This document shows positions 35,186-44,737 of a stretch of DNA of 64,000 nucleotides, piece after piece. The notes below the pieces were generated by a model. The model was not told the DNA's origin. It saw only the letters and a list, made by a program, of their open reading frames with translations, and ran no database searches. Within the stretch, counting starts at the first letter, position 1. The number at the start of each line of letters is the position of its first letter. This DNA comes from Curtobacterium sp. MCBA15_001 (GTDB lineage: Bacteria > Actinomycetota > Actinomycetes > Actinomycetales > Microbacteriaceae). Location of the stretch: contig NZ_MJGI01000027.1 in NCBI RefSeq assembly GCF_001864835.1, positions 1 to 64,000 on the forward strand. The letters are read 5' to 3'. A program made the translations under genes and the position numbers.

Positions 35186-35917
35186 ATGAGCTCCACCGAG
35201 CCCACGACGCACGACGCTCACGAGACCACACCCGACGCCGGCATCGACCCGAACCTGCTCACGGCCTACGCGCTGTGGGCGGTGTTCCGTCGGCCGCTCG
35301 GAGCCGTCCACCCCGTCGGCGACGACGCGGTGGCCGAGCTGGACGCCGTCGTCGCCGCCGCTGCCGAGCGGGGCGTGACGATCCGCGGCTTCTACGACGT
35401 CTCCGGCTTCCGCGCCGACGCCGACGTGATGATCTGGCTGCACGGCGACGACGCCCAGGCGATCCAGTCCGTCCTGCGCGCGATCCGTCGGACCGGGCTG
35501 TTCCAGGACGCCGAGCCGGTGTGGCACGCCATGGCCATGCACCGCGAAGCCGAGTTCAACAAGCGCCACACGCCCGCGTTCCTGCGCGGCAAGGACCCCG
35601 AGGCCTGGATCACGGTGTACCCGTTCGTCCGGTCGTACGAGTGGTACCTGCTGCCCGAGGACGAGCGCTCGAAGATGCTGCGCGACCACGGTGTCGCCGG
35701 TGCCAAGTACCGTCGGGTCCTGACGAACACGATCGCGTCGTTCGCCCTCGGTGACTACGAGTGGATCCTGCCGCTCGAGAGCCCCGACCTGGTCGACCTC
35801 GTCGACCTGATGCGCGACCTCCGCTACACCGAGGCCCGCATGCACGTGCGCGAAGAAGTGCCCTTCTACACCGGTCGTCGTGTGACGACCACCGAGCTCC
35901 CGGAGATCCTGTCGTGA
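35186..35917 (+). CDS. chdC: Coproheme decarboxylase (ChdC/HemQ)
   Basis: A 243-residue protein of the chlorite dismutase fold. It converts iron-coproporphyrin III to protoheme IX in two H2O2-driven decarboxylations. LLTAYALWAVFRR, WITVYPFVRSYEWYLLPEDERSKML and a conserved Tyr/Lys-rich region are visible. The ATG at 35186 (MSSTEP) is chosen over 35177 because GACAAT (35173-35178) lies exactly seven bases upstream. It is coupled to cpfC (GTGA). Confidence 0.95.
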   Translation: MSSTEPTTHDAHETTPDAGIDPNLLTAYALWAVFRRPLGAVHPVGDDAVAELDAVVAAAAERGVTIRGFYDVSGFRADADVMIWLHGDDAQAIQSVLRAIRRTGLFQDAEPVWHAMAMHREAEFNKRHTPAFLRGKDPEAWITVYPFVRSYEWYLLPEDERSKMLRDHGVAGAKYRRVLTNTIASFALGDYEWILPLESPDLVDLVDLMRDLRYTEARMHVREEVPFYTGRRVTTTELPEILS

Positions 35918-37149
35918 CCGACACCAGCCTGATCACCAACGGCCAGCCCGTCCTCGCCGCCACCCCGGCGGCGGCGAGCGGACCCGAGCACGTCGAGACC
36001 CCGACCGCGTACGACGCGATCCTGCTCGCCGGCTTCGGTGGACCCGAGGGCCAGGACGACGTCATCCCCTTCCTGCGCAACGTCACGCGCGGCCGTGGCA
36101 TCCCGGACGAGCGCCTCGAAGAAGTCGCCCACCACTACCGGCACTTCGGCGGCGTCAGCCCGATCAACGCGCAGAACCGGGCACTCAAGGCAGCGCTCGA
36201 AGCCGAACTCGCCAGCCGCGGGATCGACCTGCCGGTGCTGTGGGGCAACCGGAACTGGGCGCCGTACCTCGAGGACGCCTTCACGGACGCCGCCGACAAG
36301 GGCTACACGAAGCTCATCGCCATCGCGACCAGCGCCTACTCGTCGTTCTCCAGCTGCCGCCAGTACCGCGAGGACTACGCCCGCGTGCTCGACGCCACGG
36401 GGCTGATCGACACGATCCAGATCGACAAGGTCCGGCAGTTCTTCGACCACCCGGGGTTCGTGCGGCCGTTCGTCGACGGTGTCCGCGACGGCATGGCCCG
36501 CGCGATCGCCGAGAACGACGGGCTCGACGTGGCCACCGAGCTGCACGTCCTCTTCTCCACGCACTCGATCCCGTCCTCGGACGCCGCCAAGTCCGGGCCG
36601 GACTTCCGCGGGTTCGGCGACGGTGGTGCGTACGCCGCCCAGCACGAAGCCGTGGCGCAGGTCGTCCTCGACCAGGCCTGGTCCGAGCTGCTCGAGCAGC
36701 CCGAGCACGCCCACCTGCAGGGCACGAGCAAGCCGGCGTGGAAGCTCGTCTACCAGTCGCGCTCCGGCCCTCCGTCGCAGCCGTGGCTCGAGCCCGACAT
36801 CAACGACTTCCTGAACGACGAGCTCAAGGGCGGTCCGACCCGCGCCGTGCTCATCGTGCCGCTCGGCTTCGTGAGCGACCACATGGAGGTCATGTGGGAC
36901 CTCGACGAGGAAGCCACCGAGACCGCGGGGGAGCTCGGCTTCTGGTCGCTCCGCACCCAGACGCCGGGCGTCGACCCCGCGTACGTCTCCGGGCTCGTCG
37001 ACCTGGTGCTCGAGCGGGTGAACGGCCTGTCCAAGGCCGAGCGTCCGCACCTGACCGACATCGGTCCCTGGTACGACGTCTGCCGTCCGGGGTGCTGCGA
37101 GAACGAGCGCGCCGGGTTCAAGCCGGCCGCGGCCGGCGTCGCCCCGTGA
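35914..37149 (+). CDS. cpfC: Coproporphyrin III ferrochelatase (CpfC/HemH)
   Basis: A 411-residue protein that inserts iron into coproporphyrin III. LLAGFGGPEG (residue 39) and LFSTHSIPSSD (catalytic His, about 213) are visible. Four cysteines, one in SFSSCRQY and three in VCRPGCCENE, match the [2Fe-2S] cluster ligands known in actinobacterial ferrochelatases. GTG overlaps the chdC stop; the stop overlaps hemC. Confidence 0.95.
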   Translation: MTDTSLITNGQPVLAATPAAASGPEHVETPTAYDAILLAGFGGPEGQDDVIPFLRNVTRGRGIPDERLEEVAHHYRHFGGVSPINAQNRALKAALEAELASRGIDLPVLWGNRNWAPYLEDAFTDAADKGYTKLIAIATSAYSSFSSCRQYREDYARVLDATGLIDTIQIDKVRQFFDHPGFVRPFVDGVRDGMARAIAENDGLDVATELHVLFSTHSIPSSDAAKSGPDFRGFGDGGAYAAQHEAVAQVVLDQAWSELLEQPEHAHLQGTSKPAWKLVYQSRSGPPSQPWLEPDINDFLNDELKGGPTRAVLIVPLGFVSDHMEVMWDLDEEATETAGELGFWSLRTQTPGVDPAYVSGLVDLVLERVNGLSKAERPHLTDIGPWYDVCRPGCCENERAGFKPAAAGVAP

Positions 37150-38153
37150 CCGCCCCCGACCCGGCCGCCGCCCCCGACCCGGCTGCCGCCGCCGACCGCG
37201 ACGCCGTCCGCCCGATCCGGCTCGGCACCCGCGCCAGCCGCCTGGCGGTCGCCCAGTCCCAGGACGTGGCCGACCGCCTGGCGAAGGCGTCCGGCCGTCC
37301 GGTGGAACTGGTCACGGTGACCAGCGAGGGCGACACGAACCGGGCGTCGCTGGCCAGCCTCGGCGGGACCGGCGTCTTCGCCAGCGCCCTGCGCGAGGCC
37401 CTGGTCGCGGGCGAGGTCGATGTGCTCGTCCACTCGCTCAAGGACCTGCCGACCGCGCCGTACGCGGGCCTGACCATCGCGGCGGTCCCCAAGCGCGCTG
37501 ACGCCCGCGACGTCCTGGTCGCCCGCAACGCCGCCACGATCGACACCCTGCCCGAGCACGCCAAGGTCGGCACGGGATCACCCCGCCGCGTCGCGCAGCT
37601 CAAGGCGAAGCGTCCCGACCTCGACGTCGTGGACATCCGCGGCAACATCGACACCCGGCTCGGCCGGGTGCAGGACGACCTGGACGCCGTCGTGCTCGCC
37701 GCCGCCGGGCTCGGCCGCATCGACCGGCTGGCCGAGGCGACGGAGCTGCTCGACCTCGGCTTCTGGCCGAGCGCGCCGGGTCAGGGCACCCTGGCCATCG
37801 AGATCCGGGCCGATGAGACTGATCGGAACCTGCTCGCCGCGCTCCGCAAGATCGAGCACGCCCCGACCCGCCTGACGGTCTCCGCCGAGCGCGAGGTCCT
37901 GGCGAAGCTCGAGGCTGGCTGCTCGGCGCCGATCGGTGCGACGGCCATCGTCGACGCCGAGATGCTGCTGGTGTCCGCCACGGTCTACCGCCCGGACGGC
38001 TCCGAGTACCGCACGGCGTCGCACGCCGCGGTGCTCGACGGCTCGCCGCAGGACCGCCTGGCCGAGGCGCTCGAGGTCGGCGGTCGCGTCGCCGCGGAAC
38101 TGCTCGAGAACGGTGCGGGTGACCTCGCCGACCTCGCCGACAGCGTGAAGTAG
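37146..38153 (+). CDS. hemC: Hydroxymethylbilane synthase
   Basis: A 335-residue enzyme that joins four porphobilinogen units into hydroxymethylbilane. It carries RLGTRASRLAVAQSQ, VHSLKDLPT and the dipyrromethane-cofactor Cys in LEAGCSAPIGA (about residue 260). The N-terminal 20 residues are a Pro/Ala/Asp-rich extension. GTG overlaps the cpfC stop (GTGA). Confidence 0.96.
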   Translation: MTAPDPAAAPDPAAAADRDAVRPIRLGTRASRLAVAQSQDVADRLAKASGRPVELVTVTSEGDTNRASLASLGGTGVFASALREALVAGEVDVLVHSLKDLPTAPYAGLTIAAVPKRADARDVLVARNAATIDTLPEHAKVGTGSPRRVAQLKAKRPDLDVVDIRGNIDTRLGRVQDDLDAVVLAAAGLGRIDRLAEATELLDLGFWPSAPGQGTLAIEIRADETDRNLLAALRKIEHAPTRLTVSAEREVLAKLEAGCSAPIGATAIVDAEMLLVSATVYRPDGSEYRTASHAAVLDGSPQDRLAEALEVGGRVAAELLENGAGDLADLADSVK

Positions 38154-38218
38154 GTCCCGTCACGGACACGCGCCCGCCCGTCGTCGTCATCCCCCGTGGT
38201 GGCGACTGGGGCGAGCGC

Positions 38219-38965
38219 GTGGCCGCGGCGGCCCGGGCGCGCGGACTCGACCCACGGATCGTGCCGCTCATCGCCACCGAGCCGCCGCTCGACCCGGGTC
38301 CCCTGGACCGCGCGCTGGACCGACTGACGGCCGGTGTGACGGACGGGAGTCCCGGTGCGGCCCCGGCAGGAGCCGGCCCGCGGTCAGGTGGGTACGCCTG
38401 GCTCGTGGTGACCAGTGCGACCACCGTGACGGTGCTCGCCGGGCAGGTGCCGAGCCTCCCGTCCGGACTGCGGGTGGCGGCGGTCGGCGAGCCGACCGCC
38501 CGCGCCGCGCGCGCCGCTGGCTGGAGCGTGGACCTGGTGCCGGACGACGCCTCGGCGGCCGGACTCGTCGCCGCGCTGCCGGACACGGCCGCAACCGTCC
38601 TGTTCCCCCGCTCCGAGATCGCGCCCGCCACCCTGGTCGACGGACTCCGCGCCCGCGGGATCGACGTCGAGGACCCGGTCGCGTACCGTACCGTGGGGAC
38701 CGGCGACGGCCCCGTGCTGCCGGACGTCGTCCCGGACGCGGTGCTCGTGACGAGCGGCAGCGTCGCACGACAGGTCGCCCGTCGGATGGCCCCGCTCGAC
38801 CCTGGCACCGTCGTGGCCTGCATCGGCCCCGGGACCGCCGCGGACGCCCGTGCCGTCGGACTCCCCGTCCACGTGATCGGGTCCGCCCGTTCCGCTGAAG
38901 CCCTCCTCGACGCCGTCGTCGTGGCCCTCGACCCATCCACTCCCGAACAGGAAGGCCTCCCGTGA
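38219..38965 (+). CDS. hemD: Uroporphyrinogen-III synthase (start uncertain)
   Basis: At least 248 residues. It cyclises hydroxymethylbilane with D-ring inversion to uroporphyrinogen III. WLVVTSATTVTVL, VAAVGEPTARAARAAG, VTSGSVARQVA and CIGPGTAADARAVGLPV are typical. GTG at 38219 is the first canonical start in frame, but it would remove a conserved-looking segment (PPVVVIPRGGDWGERV) encoded at 38171-38218. The open frame begins after a stop at 38120, so a non-canonical start near 38159 (GTC) may be used. It is coupled to hemB (GTGA). Confidence 0.85.
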   Translation: MAAAARARGLDPRIVPLIATEPPLDPGPLDRALDRLTAGVTDGSPGAAPAGAGPRSGGYAWLVVTSATTVTVLAGQVPSLPSGLRVAAVGEPTARAARAAGWSVDLVPDDASAAGLVAALPDTAATVLFPRSEIAPATLVDGLRARGIDVEDPVAYRTVGTGDGPVLPDVVPDAVLVTSGSVARQVARRMAPLDPGTVVACIGPGTAADARAVGLPVHVIGSARSAEALLDAVVVALDPSTPEQEGLP

Positions 38966-40017
38966 CCGGACGCTTCCCCCAGGTCCGCCCGCGACGACTG
39001 CGCGCGACCCCCGCCATGCGACGTCTGGTGGCCGAGACCCGGCTGCACCCCGCCGAGCTCGTCCTGCCGATGTTCATCCGCGAGGGCGCGAAGGAGGCCG
39101 TCGACATCTCGAGCATGCCGGGCGTGCAGCAGCACTCGCTCGACTCGTTCCGACGTGCCCTGGTGCAGGCGGCCGAGCAGGGCATCGGCGGCGTGAACCT
39201 GTTCGGCGTCCCCTCGACCAAGGACGCGACCGGCTCCGGTGCGACCGACCCGGACGGCATCCTCAACGTCGCGATCCGGGTGGCGCAGGCCGAGGTCGGC
39301 GACGCGCTCGTCGTGCAGTCCGACCTGTGCCTGGACGAGTTCACCGACCACGGGCACTGCGGTGTGCTGGCCGCCGACGGGTCGGTCGACAACGACGCCA
39401 CGCTGCTGCGCTACCGGGACATGGCCGTCGCCCAGGCCGAGGCCGGCGCCGAGCTGGTCTGCCTGAGCGGCATGATGGACGGCCAGATCGCTGCCGCTCG
39501 TGACGCCCTCGACACCGCCGGGCACAGTGGCACGGCGCTGCTGGCCTACGCGGCCAAGTACGCGAGCGCGTTCTACGGTCCCTTCCGCGAGGCCGTGTCG
39601 TCATCGCTCGTCGGGGACCGTCGGACGTACCAGATCGACGCAGCGAACGGTCGACAGGGGCTGCGCGAGGTCGCGCTCGACGTCGACGAGGGTGCGGACA
39701 TCGTGATGGTGAAGCCCGCGATGAGCTACCTCGACGTCCTCGCCGAGACCGCCGCGACCTCGCCGGTCCCGGTGTGGGCGTACCAGATCTCCGGCGAGTA
39801 CGCGATGATCACCGCGGCGGCCCAGAACGGATGGATCGACCGGGACGCCGCCGCGATGGAGTCGCTCGTCGGCATCAAGCGTGCCGGCGCCGACGCGATC
39901 CTGACCTACTTCGCGGTCGACATCGCCCGGAAGCTCAACGACGAGGCCGGGCTCCGGACCTCCGGCACCACTGCGGACGTCGCCGGCATCGCATCGACCG
40001 GGAAGGCCCCCGAATGA
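38962..40017 (+). CDS. hemB: Delta-aminolevulinic acid dehydratase (porphobilinogen synthase)
   Basis: A 351-residue enzyme that condenses two 5-aminolevulinates to porphobilinogen. [17 protein letters not shown] at the N-terminus, [19 protein letters not shown] with a Schiff-base Lys, and [11 protein letters not shown] with the second Lys are visible. The metal loop reads [15 protein letters not shown]: two of the three zinc-site cysteines are kept and the middle one is Asp, a mixed form. GTG overlaps hemD; the stop overlaps hemL. Confidence 0.96.
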   Translation: MTGRFPQVRPRRLRATPAMRRLVAETRLHPAELVLPMFIREGAKEAVDISSMPGVQQHSLDSFRRALVQAAEQGIGGVNLFGVPSTKDATGSGATDPDGILNVAIRVAQAEVGDALVVQSDLCLDEFTDHGHCGVLAADGSVDNDATLLRYRDMAVAQAEAGAELVCLSGMMDGQIAAARDALDTAGHSGTALLAYAAKYASAFYGPFREAVSSSLVGDRRTYQIDAANGRQGLREVALDVDEGADIVMVKPAMSYLDVLAETAATSPVPVWAYQISGEYAMITAAAQNGWIDRDAAAMESLVGIKRAGADAILTYFAVDIARKLNDEAGLRTSGTTADVAGIASTGKAPE

Positions 40018-41366
40018 CCACCACCGCCCCGTCCTCCACCACGAACGACCAGCTGTTCGGGCGTGCGAAGAACAGCATCCCCGGCGGGGTGAACTCGCCC
40101 GTCCGCGCCTACGGCTCCGTCGGCGGCACACCCCGGTTCCTGGTGTCGGCGACGGGTCCGTACGTCACGGACGCCGAGGGCCGCGAGTACGTCGACCTGG
40201 TGGCGTCGTGGGGTCCCGCGATCCTCGGGCACGCGCACCCGGGCACCGTCGAGGCCGTCCAGCAGGCCGCTGCGCGCGGGCTGTCGTTCGGGGCGTCGAC
40301 CCCGGGCGAGACCGAGCTCGCCGAACTCGTCAAGCAGCGGGTGTCGGTCGACGGGGACGGTCCGATCGAGAAGATCCGCATGGTCTCCACCGGGACCGAG
40401 GCCACGATGACGGCGATCCGTCTCGCGCGCGGCTACACCGGTCGTGACCTGCTCGTGAAGTTCGCCGGTCACTACCACGGCCACTCGGACTCCCTGCTGG
40501 CCGAGGCCGGTTCGGGCGTCGCGACCCTGGCGATGCCCGGCAGCGCCGGCATCACGGCCGAGACCGCGGCGCAGACCCTCGTGCTGCCCTACAACGACCT
40601 CGACGCCGTCCGTGCGGCGTTCGACACCCACTCCGAGCGGATCGCGGCCGTGATCGTCGAGGCCGCCGCGGCGAACATGGGCGTGCTGGCACCCGACCGT
40701 GGGTTCAACCGCGCCCTGGCGCAGATCACGAAGGCGCAGGGCGCGCTGCTCATCGTCGACGAGGTCCTGACCGGGTTCCGTGTCGGGTCGGCCGGGTGGT
40801 GGGGTCTCGAGGCCTCGCGCACGGTGCCCGACGGTGCCGGGTGGAAGCCCGACCTGGTGACCTTCGGCAAGGTCATCGGCGGCGGCATGCCCCTGGCAGC
40901 GCTCGGCGGCCGTCGCGAGGTGATGGACTTCCTCGCCCCGCTCGGCCCCGTCTACCAGGCCGGCACCCTGTCCGGGAACCCGCTCGCCGTGGCCGCCGGC
41001 ATCGCCACGCTCCGGCACGCGACCCCGGCCGTGTACGAGTCGTTGGACCGCACGGCCTCGGTGATCTCGACCGCGACGAGCGAGGCGCTGAGCGCAGCGG
41101 GCGTGGAGCACACGGTGCAGCGTGCGGGCAACCTGTTCTCGTTCGCGTTCACCGACACGGCGCCGCGCAACTACGACGACGTCCGCGCGCAGGAGACCTG
41201 GCGGTACGCGCCGTTCTTCCACGCGATGCTCGACGCCGGCGTCACGCTGCCGCCCAGCGTGTTCGAGGCCTGGTTCGTCACCGCGGCGCACGACGACCGC
41301 GCCGTCGACCGGGTGCTGCAGGCGCTGCCCGCTGCCGCGCGCGCAGCCGCGGCCGCGACGCCGTAG
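40014..41366 (+). CDS. hemL: Glutamate-1-semialdehyde 2,1-aminomutase
   Basis: A 450-residue PLP enzyme that makes 5-aminolevulinate, the product used by Hem[34 protein letters not shown], and the PLP Lys in [13 protein letters not shown] (about residue 285) are all present. ATG overlaps the hemB stop (ATGA). It is the last gene of the heme operon, followed by a hairpin. Confidence 0.96.
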   Translation: MTTTAPSSTTNDQLFGRAKNSIPGGVNSPVRAYGSVGGTPRFLVSATGPYVTDAEGREYVDLVASWGPAILGHAHPGTVEAVQQAAARGLSFGASTPGETELAELVKQRVSVDGDGPIEKIRMVSTGTEATMTAIRLARGYTGRDLLVKFAGHYHGHSDSLLAEAGSGVATLAMPGSAGITAETAAQTLVLPYNDLDAVRAAFDTHSERIAAVIVEAAAANMGVLAPDRGFNRALAQITKAQGALLIVDEVLTGFRVGSAGWWGLEASRTVPDGAGWKPDLVTFGKVIGGGMPLAALGGRREVMDFLAPLGPVYQAGTLSGNPLAVAAGIATLRHATPAVYESLDRTASVISTATSEALSAAGVEHTVQRAGNLFSFAFTDTAPRNYDDVRAQETWRYAPFFHAMLDAGVTLPPSVFEAWFVTAAHDDRAVDRVLQALPAAARAAAAATP

Positions 41367-41380
41367 GCCCGCGCTGACGA

Positions 41381-41424
41381 CGGACGGGAGATCGGCGCCG
41401 GAGCCGAGCCGATCCTCCCGTCCG
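41381..41424 (+). terminator. Terminator after hemL
   Basis: The stem CGGACGGGAGATCGGC (41381-41396) pairs with GCCGATC-C-TCCCGTCCG (41408-41424) with one bulged base. It closes the heme operon. Confidence 0.7.
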
Positions 41425-41440
41425 CTGGTTCGATGGGGGC

Positions 41441-41902
41441 ATGCAACTCGCCGAAGCGCTCATCGAACGCGCCGACCTGCAGAAGCGGGTCGAGCAGCTG
41501 CGCGGCCGGATCGCCAGCAACGCTCGTTACCAGGAGGGCGAGGAACCGCAGGAGGACGCGGCGGCGCTGCTGACCGACGCCGAGCGGACCATCGACGCCC
41601 TCGAGGTCCTGGTCGCCCGGATCAACGCGACGAACTCTGCGACCCTGCTACCGGACGGCACCACGGTGACGGCCCTGCTCGCACGCCGTGACGCGCTGCG
41701 CCTGCGGCACATCGTCGTGACCGGTGCGGCGGACGCGGCATCGGGGCAGGGCGGCTGGCGACAGATGCGCAGCGAGCTCCGGACGTTCGCCGCGCTGCCC
41801 ACCGCCGAGCTGCGTGCACGCGCGGACCGCCTGGCGAAGGAGCTGCGTGACCTGGACGCCGTCATCCAGCGGACGAACTGGGCGGTGACGCTGGTGCAGT
41901 GA
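41441..41902 (+). CDS. DIP1984 family protein
   Basis: A 153-residue helical protein: MQLAEALIERADLQKRVEQLRGRI and ALLARRDALRLRHIVV match the DIP1984 family of unknown function found in corynebacteria and other bacteria. Coiled-coil heptads are visible in both halves. TTCGAT (41429-41434) lies six bases upstream of ATG, indicating a leaderless transcript. Confidence 0.85.
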   Translation: MQLAEALIERADLQKRVEQLRGRIASNARYQEGEEPQEDAAALLTDAERTIDALEVLVARINATNSATLLPDGTTVTALLARRDALRLRHIVVTGAADAASGQGGWRQMRSELRTFAALPTAELRARADRLAKELRDLDAVIQRTNWAVTLVQ

Positions 41903-42182
41903 GAACGGGAGCGCGGTGCGTCGGTAGGCGGACCGGGGCGGGTACGGACCCGACGGACCGGCGGGCAACCCGGTCCTCTGGAGGCGCCGTGGGCGGCGTC
42001 GTGGTGCAGGCCGTGCACATTGCATGCCCAGCACCGCGCACCGGTGACGGTGCACAGAGCACGTCGCATCACCACGTACCGACCGCGCCGCCGAGGGCGG
42101 GACAGGGGACAGCACCGCGCCTCCGGGGCCTGGCAGCGCCGCGGCCGTCAGCGCCGCGCTGGGGGCTGTCAGCCCGGGGGCG
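41903..42182. other. 280-base convergent gap, no gene recognised
   Basis: It contains short hairpins, such as GGACCGG/CCGGTCC (near 41955-41980), and GC-rich repeats. No open frame with a credible start, no tRNA and no riboswitch consensus was recognised. It probably only holds terminators for the two convergent genes. Confidence 0.4.
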
Positions 42183-42983
42183 TCAGCGTGCGGTCGCTGC
42201 CGCTCGTCGGGCGTGCCAGCGGCCGTCGGTCCGCGCGATCGTCAGCGGGAAGTCGAACGCGTGCGACACCGCCTCCGAGGTGATCACCGTCGCCGCGGGC
42301 CCCTGGGCGACGACCGCGCCGTCGCGCAGGAGCATGGCGTGGGTGGTCGAGGTCGGCAGGTCCTCGAGGTGGTGGGTCACCATCACGCTCCCGAGGTCCG
42401 GGTGTCGCCGGCGCAGGGCGTCGACGGTGTCGAGCAGGTGCTCGCGGGCCGCGACGTCCAGGCCGGTCGCCGGCTCGTCCAGCAGGAGGAGCTCCGGGTC
42501 GGGCATCAGGGCGCGGGCGATGAGCGTCCGGCCGCGTTCGCCTTGGGACAGCACCGGCCACCGGGCGTCCCGGCGGGCGGAGAGCCCCACGTCGGCGACC
42601 AGCTCGGCGGCGCGGGCCAGGTCCGCGGCGGACGGCTCCCACCGCAGCATCAGGTCGGTCGTGCCGGTGAGTCCGGTCAGCACGGTTTCGGTGACGCTCA
42701 GCGGGGACTGCATCCGGTGGCGGGGGTCGACGTGCCCGATGTGCTCGCGGAGCGCGCGGACGTCGACGCGGCCCAGGCGGTGCCCGAGCACGTCGACCGT
42801 CCCCGCTGACGGGTGCCCGGTCGCGCCGAGCACCGTCAGCAGGGTGGACTTGCCGGCGCCGTTCGGCCCGAGCAACGCCCAGTGTTCGCCGCGCCGGATC
42901 GTCAGGTCGACGTCGTGCACGAGGTCGCGGCCGGACCGGGTGACCCGGACGCCGGCCGCTCGGACGAGGACGTCGCCCGGCAT
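42183..42983 (-). CDS. ABC transporter ATP-binding protein
   Basis: A 266-residue ATPase: Walker A GPNGAGKST (about residue 39), Q-loop region, signature LSQGERGR (about 145) and Walker B LLLLDEPATGLD. It is related to YlmA-type stand-alone ABC ATPases; no permease gene is adjacent. ATG directly follows the GntR gene stop (TAGATG), so it is probably regulated by that regulator. Confidence 0.88.
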   Translation of the reverse strand: MPGDVLVRAAGVRVTRSGRDLVHDVDLTIRRGEHWALLGPNGAGKSTLLTVLGATGHPSAGTVDVLGHRLGRVDVRALREHIGHVDPRHRMQSPLSVTETVLTGLTGTTDLMLRWEPSAADLARAAELVADVGLSARRDARWPVLSQGERGRTLIARALMPDPELLLLDEPATGLDVAAREHLLDTVDALRRRHPDLGSVMVTHHLEDLPTSTTHAMLLRDGAVVAQGPAATVITSEAVSHAFDFPLTIARTDGRWHARRAAATAR

Positions 42984-43649
42984 CTAGGCCTTCGCGCGCA
43001 GCTCGGCCATGTGTGCCGCGAGGGCGCCACCCATGCCACGCAGGACCGCGGCGGCTGCTTCGCCGTCACCGTTCCGCACCGTCGCGGCGAACGTGTCGAG
43101 TCCGGCGCCGGCGTCCCAGTACATCTGTTCCGGGGCGGCCAGCATGACGAACTGGGTGCGAGTGATCAGCGATTCGCTGACCTTCTTCAGCAGCTCGTTC
43201 TCGGTCTGCTCGACCATGAAGAGCAGCAGGCTGTCGAGGGTGCGGAAGGCCGCGTGGTCCTCGGCGGCGACCTGGGCGCCGAGGGTCTCGATGATGGCCA
43301 GCGCGCGCTTGCGACCGGCGTCGTCGAGCTTCGGCACCGCCAGGCGCACGGCCAGTTCGCCGATGCCGTAGTAGACCTCGAGGACCTCGTCGAACTGCTT
43401 GGGGTCGGGGGTGGCGACCCGCGTGTAGCGGTTGGCCTCCATCTCGACCAGGCCGTAGTCGACCAGCTTGGCGATCGCCTCGCGGATCGGCGTGCGTGAG
43501 ACCCCGAGCCACTGCACCAGCTCGTCGTCGTTCAGGCGCTCGCCGGCCTGCAGCGTGCCGTCCTGGATCGCGGCGAGCATCTTCTCGAGGACGACGTCAC
43601 GCAGGAGCTTGCGCGGCGAGGTCTCGACGGAGGACTTGGGAACGGGCAT
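42984..43649 (-). CDS. GntR-family transcriptional regulator (FadR-type)
   Basis: A 221-residue regulator with a winged HTH (GTLQAGERLNDDELVQWLGVSRTPIREAIAKL, about residues 27-58) followed by a helical FCD domain (FLLFMVEQTENELLKKV region). ATG at 43649 is preferred over GTG at 43661 because GTGGAG lies 7 bases upstream. The region upstream (43650-43733) is unusually AT-rich. It likely controls itself and the ABC ATPase gene in response to an organic acid. Confidence 0.88.
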   Translation of the reverse strand: MPVPKSSVETSPRKLLRDVVLEKMLAAIQDGTLQAGERLNDDELVQWLGVSRTPIREAIAKLVDYGLVEMEANRYTRVATPDPKQFDEVLEVYYGIGELAVRLAVPKLDDAGRKRALAIIETLGAQVAAEDHAAFRTLDSLLLFMVEQTENELLKKVSESLITRTQFVMLAAPEQMYWDAGAGLDTFAATVRNGDGEAAAAVLRGMGGALAAHMAELRAKA

Positions 43650-43733
43650 CACGAACTCCACTCAGCAGTGTGTGTTTGACATGCCGATCCTAACGTGTTG
43701 ATGTGCAACCGTTTGTGAAATACAGTACGCGGC
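43650..43733 (-). promoter_or_regulatory. AT-rich promoter region of the GntR gene
   Basis: About 84 bases are notably richer in A/T than the surroundings. On the minus strand a TAGGAT -10-like hexamer sits about 35 bases before ATG. TTTCACAAACGGTTGCAC upstream contains partial inverted halves that could be an operator. I give this low certainty. Confidence 0.4.
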
Positions 43734-44711
43734 TCACCGGCGCACGTCGACGATCGTCCGGCCGTGCACGCGCCCGGCGACGACCTCGGGCCCGACGGCG
43801 ATCGCCTCGCTCAGGCTCACCGTGCGGGTGACCCCGGCGAGCAGTGCCGGGTCGAGCTCCTCGGCCAGCAGGTCCCAGGCGCGACGGCGCAGGTCGAGCG
43901 GTGCGTCCACGGAGTTGATCCCGAGCAGGGACACCCCGCGCAGGATGAACGGCAGGACCGTCGTGTGGAGCTCGACGTCCTGCGCCAGCCCGCACGCCGT
44001 CACGGCTCCGCCCCAGCGCGTGCTCGCGAGCAGGTTCGCCAGGGTCGCGCCGCCGACGCTGTCCACCGCGCCGGCCCAGGTGGCCTTCTGCATCGGACGT
44101 CCGCGGTCGGCCAGGGCTGCCCGGTCGACGACGTCGGACGCGCCGAGCGTCCGGAGCGCGTCCGCGTTCGCCGGTCGGCCCGTCGACGCGGTGACCCGGT
44201 ACCCGCGTCCGGCCAGCAGCGGGATCGCGACCGAGCCGACGCCGCCGGACGAGCCGGTGACCAGGACCGGGCCGTCTGTGGGGTCGACGAAGCGCGCCAG
44301 GGCGAGGACGCTGAGCGCCGCGGTGAAGCCCGCGGTGCCGATGGCCGCGGCGAAGTCCTCCGAGACGCCGTCCGGCAGCACGACGAGGGACCCCGACGGC
44401 GCGACGGCCCGCTCCGCCCAGCCGCCGTGGCGGGACTCGCCCGCGCCGGCGCCGTTCAGCACGACCCGGTCGCCGATCCGGACGTCGTGCACGCCGGGGC
44501 CCAGCGCGGCGACCGTCCCGACGACGTCGATGCCCGGGACGAGCGGGTCGGTCCGGGCGACGCCGGGATCGCGCGCGAGGGCGAGCCCGTCCTTGTAGTT
44601 GACGCTGGAGTACGCGACGTCGACGAGGGCTTCGCCCTCGCCGGGGTCCGGCACGTCGATCGACGCGACGGCGGGGGCGGTGGAACTGGAGACGAGGACG
44701 GCGCGGGTCAC
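43734..44711 (-). CDS. Zinc-independent MDR oxidoreductase (YhdH/AcuI-like)
   Basis: A 325-residue quinone-oxidoreductase-like medium-chain dehydrogenase. YSSVNYKDGLALARDPGV near residue 35 and VLVTGSSGGVGSVAIPLLA (NADPH fold, about 148) match acrylyl-CoA reductase (AcuI) and YhdH proteins. No zinc-binding cysteines are visible. The GTG start at 44711 has TAGCGT (44724-44719) exactly seven bases upstream. Confidence 0.88.
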   Translation of the reverse strand: MTRAVLVSSSTAPAVASIDVPDPGEGEALVDVAYSSVNYKDGLALARDPGVARTDPLVPGIDVVGTVAALGPGVHDVRIGDRVVLNGAGAGESRHGGWAERAVAPSGSLVVLPDGVSEDFAAAIGTAGFTAALSVLALARFVDPTDGPVLVTGSSGGVGSVAIPLLAGRGYRVTASTGRPANADALRTLGASDVVDRAALADRGRPMQKATWAGAVDSVGGATLANLLASTRWGGAVTACGLAQDVELHTTVLPFILRGVSLLGINSVDAPLDLRRRAWDLLAEELDPALLAGVTRTVSLSEAIAVGPEVVAGRVHGRTIVDVRR

Positions 44712-44737
44712 GCGCCGAACGCTACCCGCGCCTGGCG

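Noticed and set aside
41903-42182. A possible SAM-type riboswitch (CGGGCAACCCGG stretch)
   Set aside because: The gap is convergent, so no downstream gene could be controlled, and the rest of the consensus is missing.
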